A stretch of 64,000 nt of DNA from Corynebacterium hindlerae (GCF_014117265.1 NZ_CP059833.1:1643069-1707068), one strand, 5' to 3'. Counted from the first letter of the stretch, positions 16,720 through 26,187 are shown. Notes: generated by a model from the sequence alone, not told the origin. Program-made: numbers and translations.

Positions 16720-16800
16720 AATTTGCCCCATGTTAGGAAAACCGGGCAGAGCGCGACCTGGCGTTTTACTGTAGCAGGTTGTCTAACGTGGGGCAGATTA
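16720..16800. repeat. Palindromic repeat family A, copy 1
   Basis: An 81-bp palindrome with 18-bp arms: AATTTGCCCCATGTTAGG at 16720-16737 and its near-complement at 16783-16800 (two mismatches). The TAA stop of the DUF559-like gene is the last three bases of the right arm. A second copy in the same orientation is at 17766-17845. The interior is partly conserved between the two copies. Confidence 0.85.
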
Positions 16801-17709
16801 TGAGCGGTGGGCAAGAATCCGTTCCAAACGAGCGGTCAACGCGTTCGGATCTCTGAGTTGTTCCTTAGTTATTCGGAATGACAGCCAACCCTGGAGCGCT
16901 AGAAGCTGGTCAACCCGTTTATCGTGTGCGATTTGTTTTGGAGTGTTGTGATGCTCGCCGTCATAGAACACTGCAACTTTGTGCCGTTCACTAGCAAAAT
17001 CTGCTTTGGTGAATCGCCAACCCTTTTCGTCCAGAAACTCGTATTGCGGGGTCCAATTGGCAAGACCCCGAATCATTAGTCGGGACACGGTTTCCGCGGG
17101 AGAATCAGATCTATCGCAGCTCAATGACCACAGTTGTTGTAGGAGCGAGCGGGGGAACCTACCAAATGAGATGGCCAGCATTTCACTCAGACTCACCTGA
17201 GTCACCTTACGAAAAGCATCTATTACCTGCACAGACATCACTTCTTGAGGCGTCATAGCTGGGACGTGTGGGGTCCACCATTGGTGGCGCCCTTGTCGAA
17301 TATCGATGAGGCAATCTAGTAACGCACGATCCGCTTGAAGAAAGCGCGCTCGTGGACGATGTTGGCGCCAGACTTTGATTCCTAATTCCAAGCGGCATGC
17401 CCGTTGCTTTAGAGCAGGATCACATGCGAGTGATTTCGACCTCACATGCAGGTGAACAGGGGCATTGTGCTGGAAGTAATTGATTCCAAGTAATGTGGCG
17501 GCTGCCCAACCACCTAAAACTGAGCTGGGGAAACGAATCTGTGAGGCGTATGCCCTCGTCAAAAGGGGCAGTTCTGAGGGGCCGCCAGGTGGAAAGTCGG
17601 TTTCCGGTAGATATACCCCACGGGTCACTCGGACATAATTCCGGCGAAACTGGGTGGGAGTGATGCCTTGATTCAGGATTTGGGCTTTGGTTTTAGGTAA
17701 AGGGTTCAT
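16798..17709 (-). CDS. AbiEi-like/DUF559 nuclease-fold protein, repeat A associated
   Basis: A 303-aa protein. N-terminal part: winged-helix-like segment with RRNYVRVTRGVYLP, as in AbiEi-type antitoxin domains, then FPSSVLGGWAAATLLG. C-terminal part (about 205-300): Vsr/DUF559 PD-(D/E)XK-like domain with SPAETVSRLM, a catalytic-type Asp in KADFASERHKVAVFYDGEHH and the end motif QGWLSFRITKEQL. It is paralogous to the protein at 25231-26136. Two direct copies of palindrome A bracket it; its stop lies in one, and its start is 56 bp from the other. Function unproven: abortive-infection-type regulator, nuclease, or partner of the repeat. No toxin gene is adjacent. Confidence 0.8.
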   Translation of the reverse strand: MNPLPKTKAQILNQGITPTQFRRNYVRVTRGVYLPETDFPPGGPSELPLLTRAYASQIRFPSSVLGGWAAATLLGINYFQHNAPVHLHVRSKSLACDPALKQRACRLELGIKVWRQHRPRARFLQADRALLDCLIDIRQGRHQWWTPHVPAMTPQEVMSVQVIDAFRKVTQVSLSEMLAISFGRFPRSLLQQLWSLSCDRSDSPAETVSRLMIRGLANWTPQYEFLDEKGWRFTKADFASERHKVAVFYDGEHHNTPKQIAHDKRVDQLLALQGWLSFRITKEQLRDPNALTARLERILAHRS

Positions 17710-17765
17710 ACTTAGTTAGACTGCTGAACCCTCTCGAATGGTTGCATCCAGCGGAGATTCTCCGG

Positions 17766-17845
17766 AATTTGCCCCATGTTAGGAAAATCTGCGCGACGTG
17801 AACTGGGGTTTTGTGGTCACCCCCTACCTAACATGGGGCAAATTA
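17766..17845. repeat. Palindromic repeat family A, copy 2
   Basis: An 80-bp palindrome with perfect 18-bp arms: AATTTGCCCCATGTTAGG at 17766-17783 and CCTAACATGGGGCAAATT at 17827-17844. It has the same orientation as copy 1, upstream of the DUF559-like gene and 16 bp after the end of the luciferase-like gene. Confidence 0.85.
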
Positions 17846-17861
17846 TGGCACCGTCCCTGGG

Positions 17862-18740
17862 TTACCTTGTGGCCAATGCTTCCCGCACCTGTGGTACCAC
17901 TTCCGTAGCGAAGAGACGGAGGCATTCCATGGCGGATTCGTGATTGCATGAACCACAGTTGTAGCGCAAAATAATGCGGCTGAGCCCCAGATGCTCGACT
18001 ACCGTGGCGATCTTTTCGGCAACAGATGCTGGTGATCCGAAGAAACCAGCGTCATGGTCGAACTGTTCGAAAGGTTGCGAAGAAGGCTCCTGTTTTGTGT
18101 TAGCGATAAACCCAGGAACAAGTAGACCTAGGGGCAAACTTTCCTGCCCAAAACGCGAGATTGCTGCGTGGTACATGTCCACGAAAGGTTTCCAATCGAG
18201 GGGACTACCACTGTTTACCCGCAGTAGTAGTGGGCAATTGTATTGGGCGGATTGGAGAATCGCATCAGAGCGACCCGCAACCTCGATCCACGTGGCGTGG
18301 TGTGGACTGGAATCAGTGAGGTCGTTCCAGGCCGCCAGGTGGTGATTGAACTTGCTCTTTGTAGATTCTACGGTGGCGCGTTCCTGGTCACGGTTGATCA
18401 CCACTTCAATGCGGTTACCGGTGATCTGCTGTAGGTCGTTTCGTTGTGCGTTACGAGTGTTCAAGTCAGTGCGTTCGATGTCGCTAATGGAAGCAGCAAG
18501 TGTGATGTCGCTGGTGGCCGCGGCAAGCTGATGTAGCAAATCGGCGAGGTCCATCCCCAACATGTCCACAGCGAAGTCCTCGCTAAAACCAAAAACATCA
18601 AGGCCAAGCTGATCAGCAAGGACCGCTTGTTCGATGAGATTATCGCGTAGGGCGCCGACGGGCGGCGCGGAGAAACTGGGTGAACGGAAGAACGATACGC
18701 CGAACTCTAAAGAGGTAGAAGAAGCTTGCGAGAAAGGCAT
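17862..18740 (-). CDS. Luciferase-like (LLM class) flavin-dependent oxidoreductase, divergent
   Basis: A 292-aa protein that matches the bacterial luciferase-like monooxygenase superfamily in its general layout: N-terminal beta strand FGVSFFRSPS, LADQLGLDVFGFSEDFAVDM, the TSDITLAASIS strand that often follows in LLM enzymes, then GFFGSPASVAEKIATVVEHLGLSRIIL near the C-terminus, where LLM proteins have the G-SP-V-A-I signature. It is shorter than most (320-380 aa) and diverged in the middle. Flavin use and substrate are unproven. It is monocistronic, followed by repeat A2. Confidence 0.65.
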   Translation of the reverse strand: MPFSQASSTSLEFGVSFFRSPSFSAPPVGALRDNLIEQAVLADQLGLDVFGFSEDFAVDMLGMDLADLLHQLAAATSDITLAASISDIERTDLNTRNAQRNDLQQITGNRIEVVINRDQERATVESTKSKFNHHLAAWNDLTDSSPHHATWIEVAGRSDAILQSAQYNCPLLLRVNSGSPLDWKPFVDMYHAAISRFGQESLPLGLLVPGFIANTKQEPSSQPFEQFDHDAGFFGSPASVAEKIATVVEHLGLSRIILRYNCGSCNHESAMECLRLFATEVVPQVREALATR

Positions 18741-18832
18741 ATGAACCTACTTAATTACAATAACCGGTAAGTATTATTATATATCGAAATGGGGAGTGAG
18801 AAACCAAAAGATCTCAGTAACGAACAAAGCAT

Positions 18833-18856
18833 AAAACCCCCGAAAGTCGGGGGTTG
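18833..18856 (-). terminator. Rho-independent terminator of the mycolyltransferase gene
   Basis: On the minus strand the stem CCCCCGACTTTCGGGGG is followed by TTTTAT. It lies 14 bp past the stop of the mycolyltransferase gene and is well formed. Confidence 0.85.
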
Positions 18857-18869
18857 CAAATAGTCGGAA

Positions 18870-19901
18870 TTAGCCTACTGCCCAGAGCACGTCGCCCTTG
18901 TGGTCATTCATGTAGCGACCCCACGGCTGCCAGGTGTGCAAGCCCGCACCGAAGTGGCGGTTTACATGAAGGCCCTGGTTACGGGCTTTGTTTGTGAAGG
19001 ACTCGGTGGACATATTGATCAATGTCTCGCCGTGAATAGCGATGGCATTCGCTCCCAGAGGGCCAGGGTAGGTCTCGCCGGTGCCAGGCAAGGAATTGCC
19101 GGACCACACGTGAACGTTGACACCGCCGTCGCGAAGCTGTGCAGCGTTGGCTACCGGGTCAGCATGCAGGGCGCGGGCGCTCGCCTCCACAGGGTTCCAG
19201 CTCCACCAATCCCAAATGAACGCGCCCGAGTTGATGAGCATGGCCACACTAAAGCCTGCGATCATGCCCACGTGGGTCGCCATCGCCGGGTCGATGAATC
19301 CGGAAATTGCGTGCGCCTGACGGAACTGATCGGGGTGGTGCGCCGCCAACGTCAGCGCCGGGATCGCGCCCATGGATACACCTGCGATCGCGTTACGCTG
19401 CGGAGATACGCCGAAGTGCTGCTGTAGGTAGCCGGGAAGTTCATAAGCGAGGAACGTCTCCCACATCGGGCGCTGCGGCTCGGAGCTGAGGCTGCTCGTG
19501 GCTGGAGCGGCCCAGTCGGAATAGAACTGACCAGCGCCACCGGCAGGCATGACCAGAGTGACATTCTCATTCACATAGTCCGCTGGGGTAGTGGAGTGGG
19601 AGGCCCAGTTGGAATCGCGCTCGCCAACCTGTGCGCCGTCGAGTAGGTAGAGGCCACCGTTGCCACCGGCACTCGAGGCCTGGATGTAGACCAGCATGTT
19701 GCGACCGTTGGACGCAGACCACACTTCGCAGGCCTGGATGAAGTTACCTTGCGGAGCCCACGAACAGCCCGGTCGGAGCCACCCACGGTTATCGGCCTGC
19801 GCGGTAGGGGCCAACGCGAGCGCAAGCGCGAGAGCGGTAATGGCCGCGACAATAATGCGCGCCCACATGTTACGTGAGTGGCTGATGTTACTGGTGTGCA
19901 T
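18870..19901 (-). CDS. cmt: Corynomycolyltransferase (antigen 85-like esterase)
   Basis: A 343-aa secreted enzyme that moves corynomycoloyl groups between trehalose and cell-wall arabinogalactan. A signal peptide with a long AL-rich core ends near AQADNRGWL (about residue 37). The nucleophile elbow GVSMGAIPAL is near residue 172, the catalytic His probably in HFGAGLHTWQPWG near the C-terminus, and the LYLLDGAQ segment is typical. ATG 19901 or the internal Met at residue 12 could be the start. It lacks the LGFP repeats of the largest homologue, so it is a short Cmt type. A clear terminator follows. Confidence 0.9.
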   Translation of the reverse strand: MHTSNISHSRNMWARIIVAAITALALALALAPTAQADNRGWLRPGCSWAPQGNFIQACEVWSASNGRNMLVYIQASSAGGNGGLYLLDGAQVGERDSNWASHSTTPADYVNENVTLVMPAGGAGQFYSDWAAPATSSLSSEPQRPMWETFLAYELPGYLQQHFGVSPQRNAIAGVSMGAIPALTLAAHHPDQFRQAHAISGFIDPAMATHVGMIAGFSVAMLINSGAFIWDWWSWNPVEASARALHADPVANAAQLRDGGVNVHVWSGNSLPGTGETYPGPLGANAIAIHGETLINMSTESFTNKARNQGLHVNRHFGAGLHTWQPWGRYMNDHKGDVLWAVG

Positions 19902-20382
19902 GCTAGTAAGAATATCCTACGGTCCGGGAATTGCAAGAAGATCCTTGCAATAGTTTTAATGGAGAAAATGAATCAGTATTTACAGTAGCCTTCCGGACTC
20001 GATTTGGGAACAATTGGCACCCTCGAGTGAATCATGTCCCATTTTTGCTAATGCTTGCTGCCGTAGTGCTAGGGGCATTGCTGGAGATAGATTTCCACTT
20101 CGGTTTTGTCAGGCGTGATGAATGCCACTCTTAATATGACGCAACATATTATGGGATGTGAATTGGCTCACTTTAGGGGTGTCTGCCATATAATTTAGGG
20201 GGTATCTAAGTGGCGACATGGTTGTTACCTACCAGTCCGTAAGCTATAAAAAATAATAACTGTACCTTAATGATCTATTGGCAACGCTCAGCTTTTGTTG
20301 GTGGATCTGGAACAATGGGGCGGTTTGACTTTTGCACTCGCTCGCTTTGGGCGACGAAGATAACTGAAAGATTGGAAATGTA
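19902..20382. other. Intergenic region upstream of the adhesin
   Basis: A 481-bp stretch between the mycolyltransferase start and the adhesin start. It is AT-rich, with short ORFs that have no family or ribosome-site support. A TATAAT at 20189-20194 could be a promoter -10 but lacks a well-spaced -35 (TTGGCT, 20 bp away). No repeat or RNA gene was seen. It probably holds the promoter(s) and regulatory sites of both divergent genes. Confidence 0.5.
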
Positions 20383-23119
20383 ATGACCCTTGCGCGTTTA
20401 AGGTCGCAAAAATTGGGGGGGGGGGGGCGTCTTTGCGATTCTTGCAACGATCGGTCTCATCTTCTCATTGCTGGTGTGGTTCCCTAGTGTGGCACATGGG
20501 CAAACCTGTGGTGGAGAATACAGCAATTTAACCTGGAGGACTGGTAGTCCAGGGGTGACAAACGGAGTTTATAACGACTCAGGCGCGAGAGCTGAGGCTC
20601 AGTTTGATTGGTCTGTTTCTAGTGCATCAAAAGAGGGCGATACCTTCTCCATCACGTTGCCTAATGAGCTTGTGACAGTAGGCACTGGTGAGCTTCGTCT
20701 CCTAGATGAAGGTGGTAATCATGTTGCTACCGCCAACATTGAAGCAGGCAAAAAAGAGGTGGTTTTCACTTTAACGGATTATGTGGATACTCACTTCTCA
20801 GTGAAGGGACAGGCGTATTTTACTGTCGAATGGGATCGCAATGCTCCAGGTTTGAGTACAGACGGATTTGGTAGCAACGAACAGCCAGGATCACTCAACT
20901 TCAGTGGGTGCGGTAGTGGCACCCTACTGGGTGTGTATCCGCCGGATGGCCCCGGAGGAGTCACCCATATCAACTCTAAGAATGGAAACTACTACGGAGA
21001 ATCCATTCAAGTAGACGGCAAAACCGCCCACCTTGTTACGTGGAACATCGCGGTTGCGAGTGACAGTGGAACAAATGATTTCACCGTCACGGATACGGCA
21101 CCTGAAGGATATAAGTTTGCGTGCTCCGGTAAGTACAGCAATGGGTATGCGCCGGTAGTAGTTGATGCCGTCCGCACCGAAGGCGTTATTCCTGATCGCC
21201 ACTATGTGGTAGACGGCGCGGGCCGTACTGCCAGCGGGTCTAGCAATCTTACGGATGTTACGAGCGAGGTAGTTCCTTTCGGTTACGGCTACGAGATTAA
21301 CTGCACTGAAAAAGAACTTAGCGTTCGGTTCCCATATGGTGTCGACCCATCAACAGGACCTCGAATCACCGTCACTACCTTTACCGATACGCTGCCACAA
21401 CCTGGAAGCAAGGTGGTTAACACTGCCAATGTGAACGGAAAAACCGTCTCCGGTGAAGTGGTCATTCCGTCCGCTGGCGGCTGGGGAGAAGGCAAGCTTG
21501 GAGGATTTGCTCTCCGTAAGATTGCCACTGGCTTAGGATCTAACCCTGATAAGCAGTACAACTTTGAGTGGAAATGCACACACGCTACTAAACCTGAGAA
21601 AAAGGGCACAAAAACCCTGAAGACAGGGGAGGATTTCCACATTGCGGACGTGGAAAAGGGTTACACCTGTGAAATTTCAGAACAAGATGCTTCTGTAACC
21701 GGACAAAACCTCAGTACTACTTGGCTCGTCGACGGTAAAGAAGCCGAAGCTCCGGTTAAGTTCGGTGTGCGCGAACAGGGCACTGAGGCTGTCATTATCG
21801 ATGTGAAGAATGCGTACACCCCTAAACCAGAGGTGGGTGGGTTCAAGATCGTGAAGACCGTCAAGGGGCTGCCCGCGGATGCACCAGCTAAGGACTACTC
21901 CTTTAGCTACGAATGCGCCAAAAATGGGGCTGAAGTGAAAACGGGCACTGCTACGATTTCTGGTGCCGGAGCAACTGAGATCAAGGATATTCCTGCAGAC
22001 GCACAGTGTACGGTTACTGAAGATGCCAAGAGCGCAGCTGTACCCGGATACTCACTGGTCATCGATTCGCTGAAGCCGGTTACTATCACTGCTGACACAA
22101 CCCAGGTTGTTGAGGTGAACAACATCTACACCAAACAAACGGGATCTTTCAGCATTGAGAAGCAACTCATCGACAAAGACGGTGTTGCCGCAGGAAAGAA
22201 ATTCACCTTTGGCTACACCTGTAAAAATGACGCTTTGAATGAAACCAAGGCTGGGACTGTGGGACCGATTGGTGCAGGGGAAACGGGCACAGTTACTGAT
22301 ATCGCTGCGGGATCGGTGTGTACGTTCACTGAGCAAAACGCAGACATCGAAGGTGCAGACCTCAAGACTTCTGGACTTGATTCGGTAACCATCGTGGACA
22401 ACGGCACGTCTAAGGTCACTGTCACCAATGAGTACTCGGCGTGGCTTGCATCATTGAAGGTGAACAAGGAAATCACCGGAAGCAATGTGAAAACGCTGCA
22501 GGACAAGCTTTTCGAAGTTAACTACAAGTGCACTCTTGATGATTACTCCAAGAAAGGCACTGTGCAGGTATCTGCCAACCAGCCAGCTCTAATCGAAGGA
22601 ATCCGCTCTGGGGCAACCTGTGTCCTTGAAGAAAACACAGATAAGGCAAAGTTTGATGGTTACAACTTTGAAGTAGATAAATCCACGGTGACGGTAAACC
22701 CCAAGATTGGTGGTAAAGATACAGTCGCAACCGCCACGCTGAAGAACCACTACAGTGTTCCCCCAACCCCGACGGAGACGGTCACCCCAACCCCGACGGA
22801 GACGACTACTAGTTCTGTTCCACCTGTAACTGTAACGACAACGACCACGCGGCCTGGAGGAATTCCGATTATTGTTCCAATCGTCCCAGGATCTAGCTCC
22901 TCTGGATCGAGCGACCGTGGTCTTAGTAGTGGTGGTAACTCGAGCACGGTGGTGAAACCAACTACAAGCATGCCGCAGCCTCCAACGGGCCACAAGGAAG
23001 CGCCGCGTAGTGGCAAGCAACTTGCTCAAACCGGTGCCCAGGTAGGCGGAGTCATTGCTTTTGGTGCGGTAATCCTGCTTGTTGGTTTGGCACTAGTTAA
23101 GCGAGGCCGCCAGCAGTAA
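20383..23119 (+). CDS. LAQTG wall-anchored surface protein with DUF5979 repeats, out of frame at a poly-G tract
   Basis: A large adhesin-like protein. The main frame is open from before 20468 to 23119 (883 aa from TTG 20468). ATG 20383, with GGAAA 4 nt upstream, reads MTLARLRSQKL into a run of 13 G and is then out of frame. With 12 G it would join the in-frame signal peptide VFAILATIGLIFSLLVWF...SVAHG. Layout from TTG: adhesin head 10-340; four DUF5979-type domains of about 100 aa beginning near 344, 456, 558 and 660 (GGFALRKI, GGFKIVKT, GSFSIEKQ, ASLKVNKE); Pro/Thr-rich wall region 763-835; sorting signal LAQTG near 852, hydrophobic helix, KRGRQQ. No sortase is nearby. A terminator follows. 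Probably phase variable and OFF as assembled. Confidence 0.85.
20415..20427 (+). repeat. Poly-G tract (13 G), slipped-strand site
   Basis: Thirteen consecutive G residues lie between the ATG at 20383 and the signal peptide coding sequence. With this length the two are out of frame; 12 or 15 G restores one frame. The position inside the start of a surface protein gene is the classic arrangement for phase variation. Confidence 0.9.
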
Positions 23120-23151
23120 TAGTTCCGGCAACGAACTCGTAAGTGGTAAGG

Positions 23152-23184
23152 AGACCGGGTGGTGTAAGCTGCCCGGTCTTTTTG
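23152..23184 (+). terminator. Rho-independent terminator of the adhesin gene
   Basis: The stem AGACCGGG...CCCGGTCT is followed by TTTTTG, 33 bp after the stop codon of the surface protein gene. Confidence 0.85.
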
Positions 23185-23231
23185 CATGTTTCCATCCGAC
23201 GCCCCTGCGTAACCCGCGCTAGGCTGGCGCC

Positions 23232-24557
23232 ATGGAACAGATGCGCACCCCGAACGAGGCTGTCGACCGGCTGATTTCTCTCTATGACCAGGCCACCGCG
23301 CGTGGTATCGAACTTCTGCAGCACGATACTGCTGAAGGATACGAGCAGGTGGTGTACCCCAAACTGGTTATTGAGGTAACCGAGTGGCGTCCTATTGATA
23401 GGACTGAGCCGTTCGGGTACGTCGATAAGCCTGGGCGTTATGCGGCGACCTTGTCCCGCCCGCGTCTCATGCGCGCCTACCTTTTGGAGCAGCTTGAGCG
23501 CCTTGCCGGCAACTACCCATGTCGCATCTACGTCGGCCCATCTGATGAGCAAATCCCACCCGAATACATTGACGACGCGCCCGAGGTGGAGCGCTCCCCG
23601 TCCTCGCGCTTGCCTCGTCCCTCGCTCGATGCTGTCGACGATGCCATTATCGACGGCGAATGGTTTGTATTCCATGGCCCGGAGCTGCCGCTGTTCCACT
23701 TCACCGCGCAGCGTTTTGACATCGCCTGCAAACGTATCGAGCACTACACGGGGCTGCCCATCGATACGGTGCAGAAATTTATCCTGTTCACTAACTATGA
23801 GATGCACACTACGGAATTCATCCGTTTCGGTAAGGCAGCGGGTGGCAGGTACACCTCGTTGAAAGTGCCGCGCGATGGCGTCCAAATGCCCCGATATGAC
23901 CTATGCACCGACTCGGGCGACGGTATCACCATGATTAACATCGGTGTCGGCCCCTCTAATGCCAAAACCATCACCGACTGTCTCGCAGTTCTGCGCCCCG
24001 AATGCTGGGTCATGATTGGCCATTGCGCCGGCCTTGACGGGCGCATGCGTATCGGCGACCTCATTCTCGGTAACGCTTACCAACGCCGTGACCACATCCT
24101 CGATGGGCACTTGTCTAACGATGTTCCTATCCCCGCCATTCCCGAAGTGCAACGAGCCCTGGAATCCGCAGTCCGCGCGATCTATGGAGATGACACCGAA
24201 CTCATGCGCACCGGTACTGTTCTCTCTACTGACGACCGTAACTGGGAGTGGCACACTCCACGAGCTCTATGGTCAGCTCTTCGCGGCTCTACCGCAGTAG
24301 CCGTTGATATGGAATCTTCAACCCTAGCTGCCAACGGTTACCGTTACCGTATACCCTATGGAACCTTACTTTCCGTCTCTGACCTGCCGCTACATGCCGT
24401 CCCGAAACTGCCCGCAGCGGCGCAAACCTTTTACTCGTCTTCCAAAGAAGCGCACGTTATGTGCGCCGTACAAGCAGTAGAAGCCTTAGCTGAAGACCCA
24501 TCGCGACTTCGCACCAGGAAACTCCGGCGGACCATCGGGGAGGTGCCGTTCAGATAA
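23232..24557 (+). CDS. amn: AMP nucleosidase
   Basis: A 441-aa enzyme that hydrolyses AMP to adenine and ribose 5-phosphate. The N-terminal domain (to about 160) is the AMP nucleosidase-specific region with RPIDRTEPFGYVDKPGRY. The C-terminal domain is of the nucleoside phosphorylase fold: TMINIGVGPSNAKTITDCLAVL, MIGHCAGLDGRMRIGDLILG, AVAVDMESSTLAANGYRYRIPYGTLLSVSDLP, in which the ME-S motif contacts the substrate. Length is normal for the family. It starts at ATG 23232 and is convergent with the 3-methyladenine glycosylase gene across repeat B1. Confidence 0.93.
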   Translation: MEQMRTPNEAVDRLISLYDQATARGIELLQHDTAEGYEQVVYPKLVIEVTEWRPIDRTEPFGYVDKPGRYAATLSRPRLMRAYLLEQLERLAGNYPCRIYVGPSDEQIPPEYIDDAPEVERSPSSRLPRPSLDAVDDAIIDGEWFVFHGPELPLFHFTAQRFDIACKRIEHYTGLPIDTVQKFILFTNYEMHTTEFIRFGKAAGGRYTSLKVPRDGVQMPRYDLCTDSGDGITMINIGVGPSNAKTITDCLAVLRPECWVMIGHCAGLDGRMRIGDLILGNAYQRRDHILDGHLSNDVPIPAIPEVQRALESAVRAIYGDDTELMRTGTVLSTDDRNWEWHTPRALWSALRGSTAVAVDMESSTLAANGYRYRIPYGTLLSVSDLPLHAVPKLPAAAQTFYSSSKEAHVMCAVQAVEALAEDPSRLRTRKLRRTIGEVPFR

Positions 24558-24560
24558 AGC

Positions 24561-24632
24561 GTGTCGGATTTGGTAATGCAAACGGTACTTTTTCGGTCTG
24601 ATCCGTCAGTTTCCATTACCAAATCCGGCACG
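24561..24632. repeat. Palindromic repeat family B, copy 1
   Basis: A 72-bp imperfect palindrome. Left arm GTCGGATTTGGTAATGCAAAC (24563-24583) and right arm complementary at 24610-24629, with slight mismatch. It begins 3 bp after the amn stop. The right arm, read on the minus strand, gives the last codons and the TAA stop of the glycosylase (tail CRIW). Confidence 0.85.
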
Positions 24633-25170
24633 GGGGCCTCTTTCTAGCCGACACGGACTTCTCACCCAGAATCCAAAACCGAAGCGGCGCCTGAGCATTC
24701 TTCGTAATCCCAATACGCGGACCACGCACAAACGGGACCTCGGTCTTGGGCAGCACGAGCTGGACCGGCTGCGAATTATCCTCGATCCGAAGGCCCAAGG
24801 CCTTGCCTAAATTACCGGGGCCGGAAGCGAGTTTGTGGGTGGGGACAGATCCGCGTCGAGAAACTGCGAGCTCTTGGCCTGCAACAATCTCGCCCGCGCG
24901 CAGCAACACCCCGCCGGAGCCACCAGGCGGATGACACACAATGTTGCCCGCCTTATGAATCCCGTAAGAATGATAGACATACATCAGTCCGGGCGGGCCA
25001 AACAGGGCAGCATTCGCCCTGGTAAGGCCCCGAGACGCATGAGAAGCAGGATCATCCTCACCTAGGTATGCCTCCACCTCCGTGAGTCTTATCGAAACCC
25101 CGTTCCAGGTGAACACAGCACCCAGCAACTCAGGGGCAACAACGTCGGCAGGTCGGGCGAAAAAGTCCAT
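24616..25170 (-). CDS. mpg: DNA-3-methyladenine glycosylase (Mpg/AAG type)
   Basis: A 184-aa base-excision repair enzyme that removes alkylated purines. Family marks: LGAVFTWNGVSIRLTEVEAYLGEDDPASHASRG with the catalytic Glu in EVEAY, LMYVYHSYGIHKAGNIVC, LLRAGEIV, and SGPGNLGKALG. The C-terminal end VSARKRPPCRIW is unusual: its last residues (CRIW) and stop codon come from the arm of repeat B1, so the original terminus may have been replaced. Repeats B1 and B2 flank the gene. This is the first of several alkylation-repair genes in the window. Confidence 0.9.
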   Translation of the reverse strand: MDFFARPADVVAPELLGAVFTWNGVSIRLTEVEAYLGEDDPASHASRGLTRANAALFGPPGLMYVYHSYGIHKAGNIVCHPPGGSGGVLLRAGEIVAGQELAVSRRGSVPTHKLASGPGNLGKALGLRIEDNSQPVQLVLPKTEVPFVRGPRIGITKNAQAPLRFWILGEKSVSARKRPPCRIW

Positions 25171-25185
25171 GCTCAGACACTAGGC

Positions 25186-25256
25186 GTGCCGGATTTGGTA
25201 ATGCAAAGTGACGTTTTGACGGCTAAAAAGTCAGTTTCCATTACCAAATTCGGCGC
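25186..25256. repeat. Palindromic repeat family B, copy 2
   Basis: A 71-bp palindrome that is almost identical to copy 3 (26188-26258) and has the same orientation. Arms GGATTTGGTAATGCAAA and its complement with one or two changes. It lies between the glycosylase start and the DUF559-like gene end. The right arm on the minus strand encodes the tail EFGNGN and the TGA stop of that gene. Confidence 0.85.
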
Positions 25257-26136
25257 CGGCTTTCTCTAACTTCCTCCGCACCCGCCGCATCAGATCTTGC
25301 TCCCTCCGGAGCATCCCTTTGGTCACGCGCATGACGTGCCAGCCTTGTTCTTCAAGGTAGGCGAGGATTTCGTTGTCGCGGTCGATGTTTTTCTGGTCGC
25401 CGTGGTGTTCGCCGTCGTAATAGATCGCGACTTTGAGGTGCACCCAAGCGAAATCGACGATGGTGACCAATGTTCCGTTTTCGTAGACTTCGTGTTGCGT
25501 CGTCCACCCGGGAAGTAGCCGTTTCAGCATGAGGCGAAGAGTGGTCTCTTGGGGCGAATCCGCGTTGGGCACCGAGAGCTTCATGAGGCGTTTGAGGCGC
25601 CGTTGACATAGGCGTCGTCGAGCAGCCTTGCGGACGGCTTGCAGTGTAACGCCTGCGTATCGACGCGCAGCGTCCAAAATCTGGACCGCACGGAGTTCGG
25701 TTAACCACAATCCTGTCACCTTCGCAGTCCAGTAAGTGATGCGTTCCCGCAGGACGTAAATCATGCAATCGATCGTGGCAGTTGCAGCATCAACGCAAAT
25801 GAGGTCAGGAAAAATTCGGTCAAGACCAGTAACTTCTTGGAAGCGGACCCCTTTAATTAAATGGAGATGAGGGTTTTCTCGGACCCCGCGCGCCGGAGTA
25901 TGTACCGTAGCCAACGGAATATCCCACCAATACGGCACCCCATGATAAGCAAGCGCCGCGAACCCACCAATAACACCAGAAGGAAAACGCAGATGAGCGG
26001 CGCGAACTCTAAAGAGCAAATCAGGAGGGGAAGCAGGAGAAGCGTAAACACCATGGGAAAAACGGTGCACGTGGTTGCGTCGGATAAGGGAAATTGAAAG
26101 TTGATGAGCCGGAGCAGGAAAAATTAAAGGGTTCAT
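25231..26136 (-). CDS. AbiEi-like/DUF559 nuclease-fold protein, repeat B associated
   Basis: A 301-aa paralogue of the protein at 16798-17709. N-terminal winged-helix-like part with IRRNHVHRFSHGVY and LRFPSGVIGGFAALAYHG; C-terminal Vsr/DUF559-like domain with SPQETTLRLML, VDFAWVHLKVAIYYDGEHHGDQ and EEQGWHVMRVTKGML, retaining the Asp and the YDGEHH motif of PD-(D/E)XK-like enzymes. The ATG at 26136 is preceded by ACTTA/TTAGACT, shared with the other paralogue. Direct copies B2 and B3 bracket the gene; the stop and the last six residues derive from B2. Its own role is unknown; linkage to the B repeats is the main clue. Confidence 0.8.
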   Translation of the reverse strand: MNPLIFPAPAHQLSISLIRRNHVHRFSHGVYASPASPPDLLFRVRAAHLRFPSGVIGGFAALAYHGVPYWWDIPLATVHTPARGVRENPHLHLIKGVRFQEVTGLDRIFPDLICVDAATATIDCMIYVLRERITYWTAKVTGLWLTELRAVQILDAARRYAGVTLQAVRKAARRRLCQRRLKRLMKLSVPNADSPQETTLRLMLKRLLPGWTTQHEVYENGTLVTIVDFAWVHLKVAIYYDGEHHGDQKNIDRDNEILAYLEEQGWHVMRVTKGMLRREQDLMRRVRRKLEKAGAEFGNGN

Positions 26137-26187
26137 ACTTATTTAGACTTGGCGGGAGCCGGAAAGGGTTCCATCAGACAAGGAACT

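Noticed and set aside
19931..20134. A 67-aa ORF upstream of the adhesin
   Set aside because: No ribosome site, no recognisable motif, and it lies in a probable regulatory region.
16798..26136. Plain AbiE-type toxin-antitoxin pairs
   Set aside because: No AbiEii-like nucleotidyltransferase toxin gene is adjacent to either DUF559-like gene, so a classical pair is not supported.
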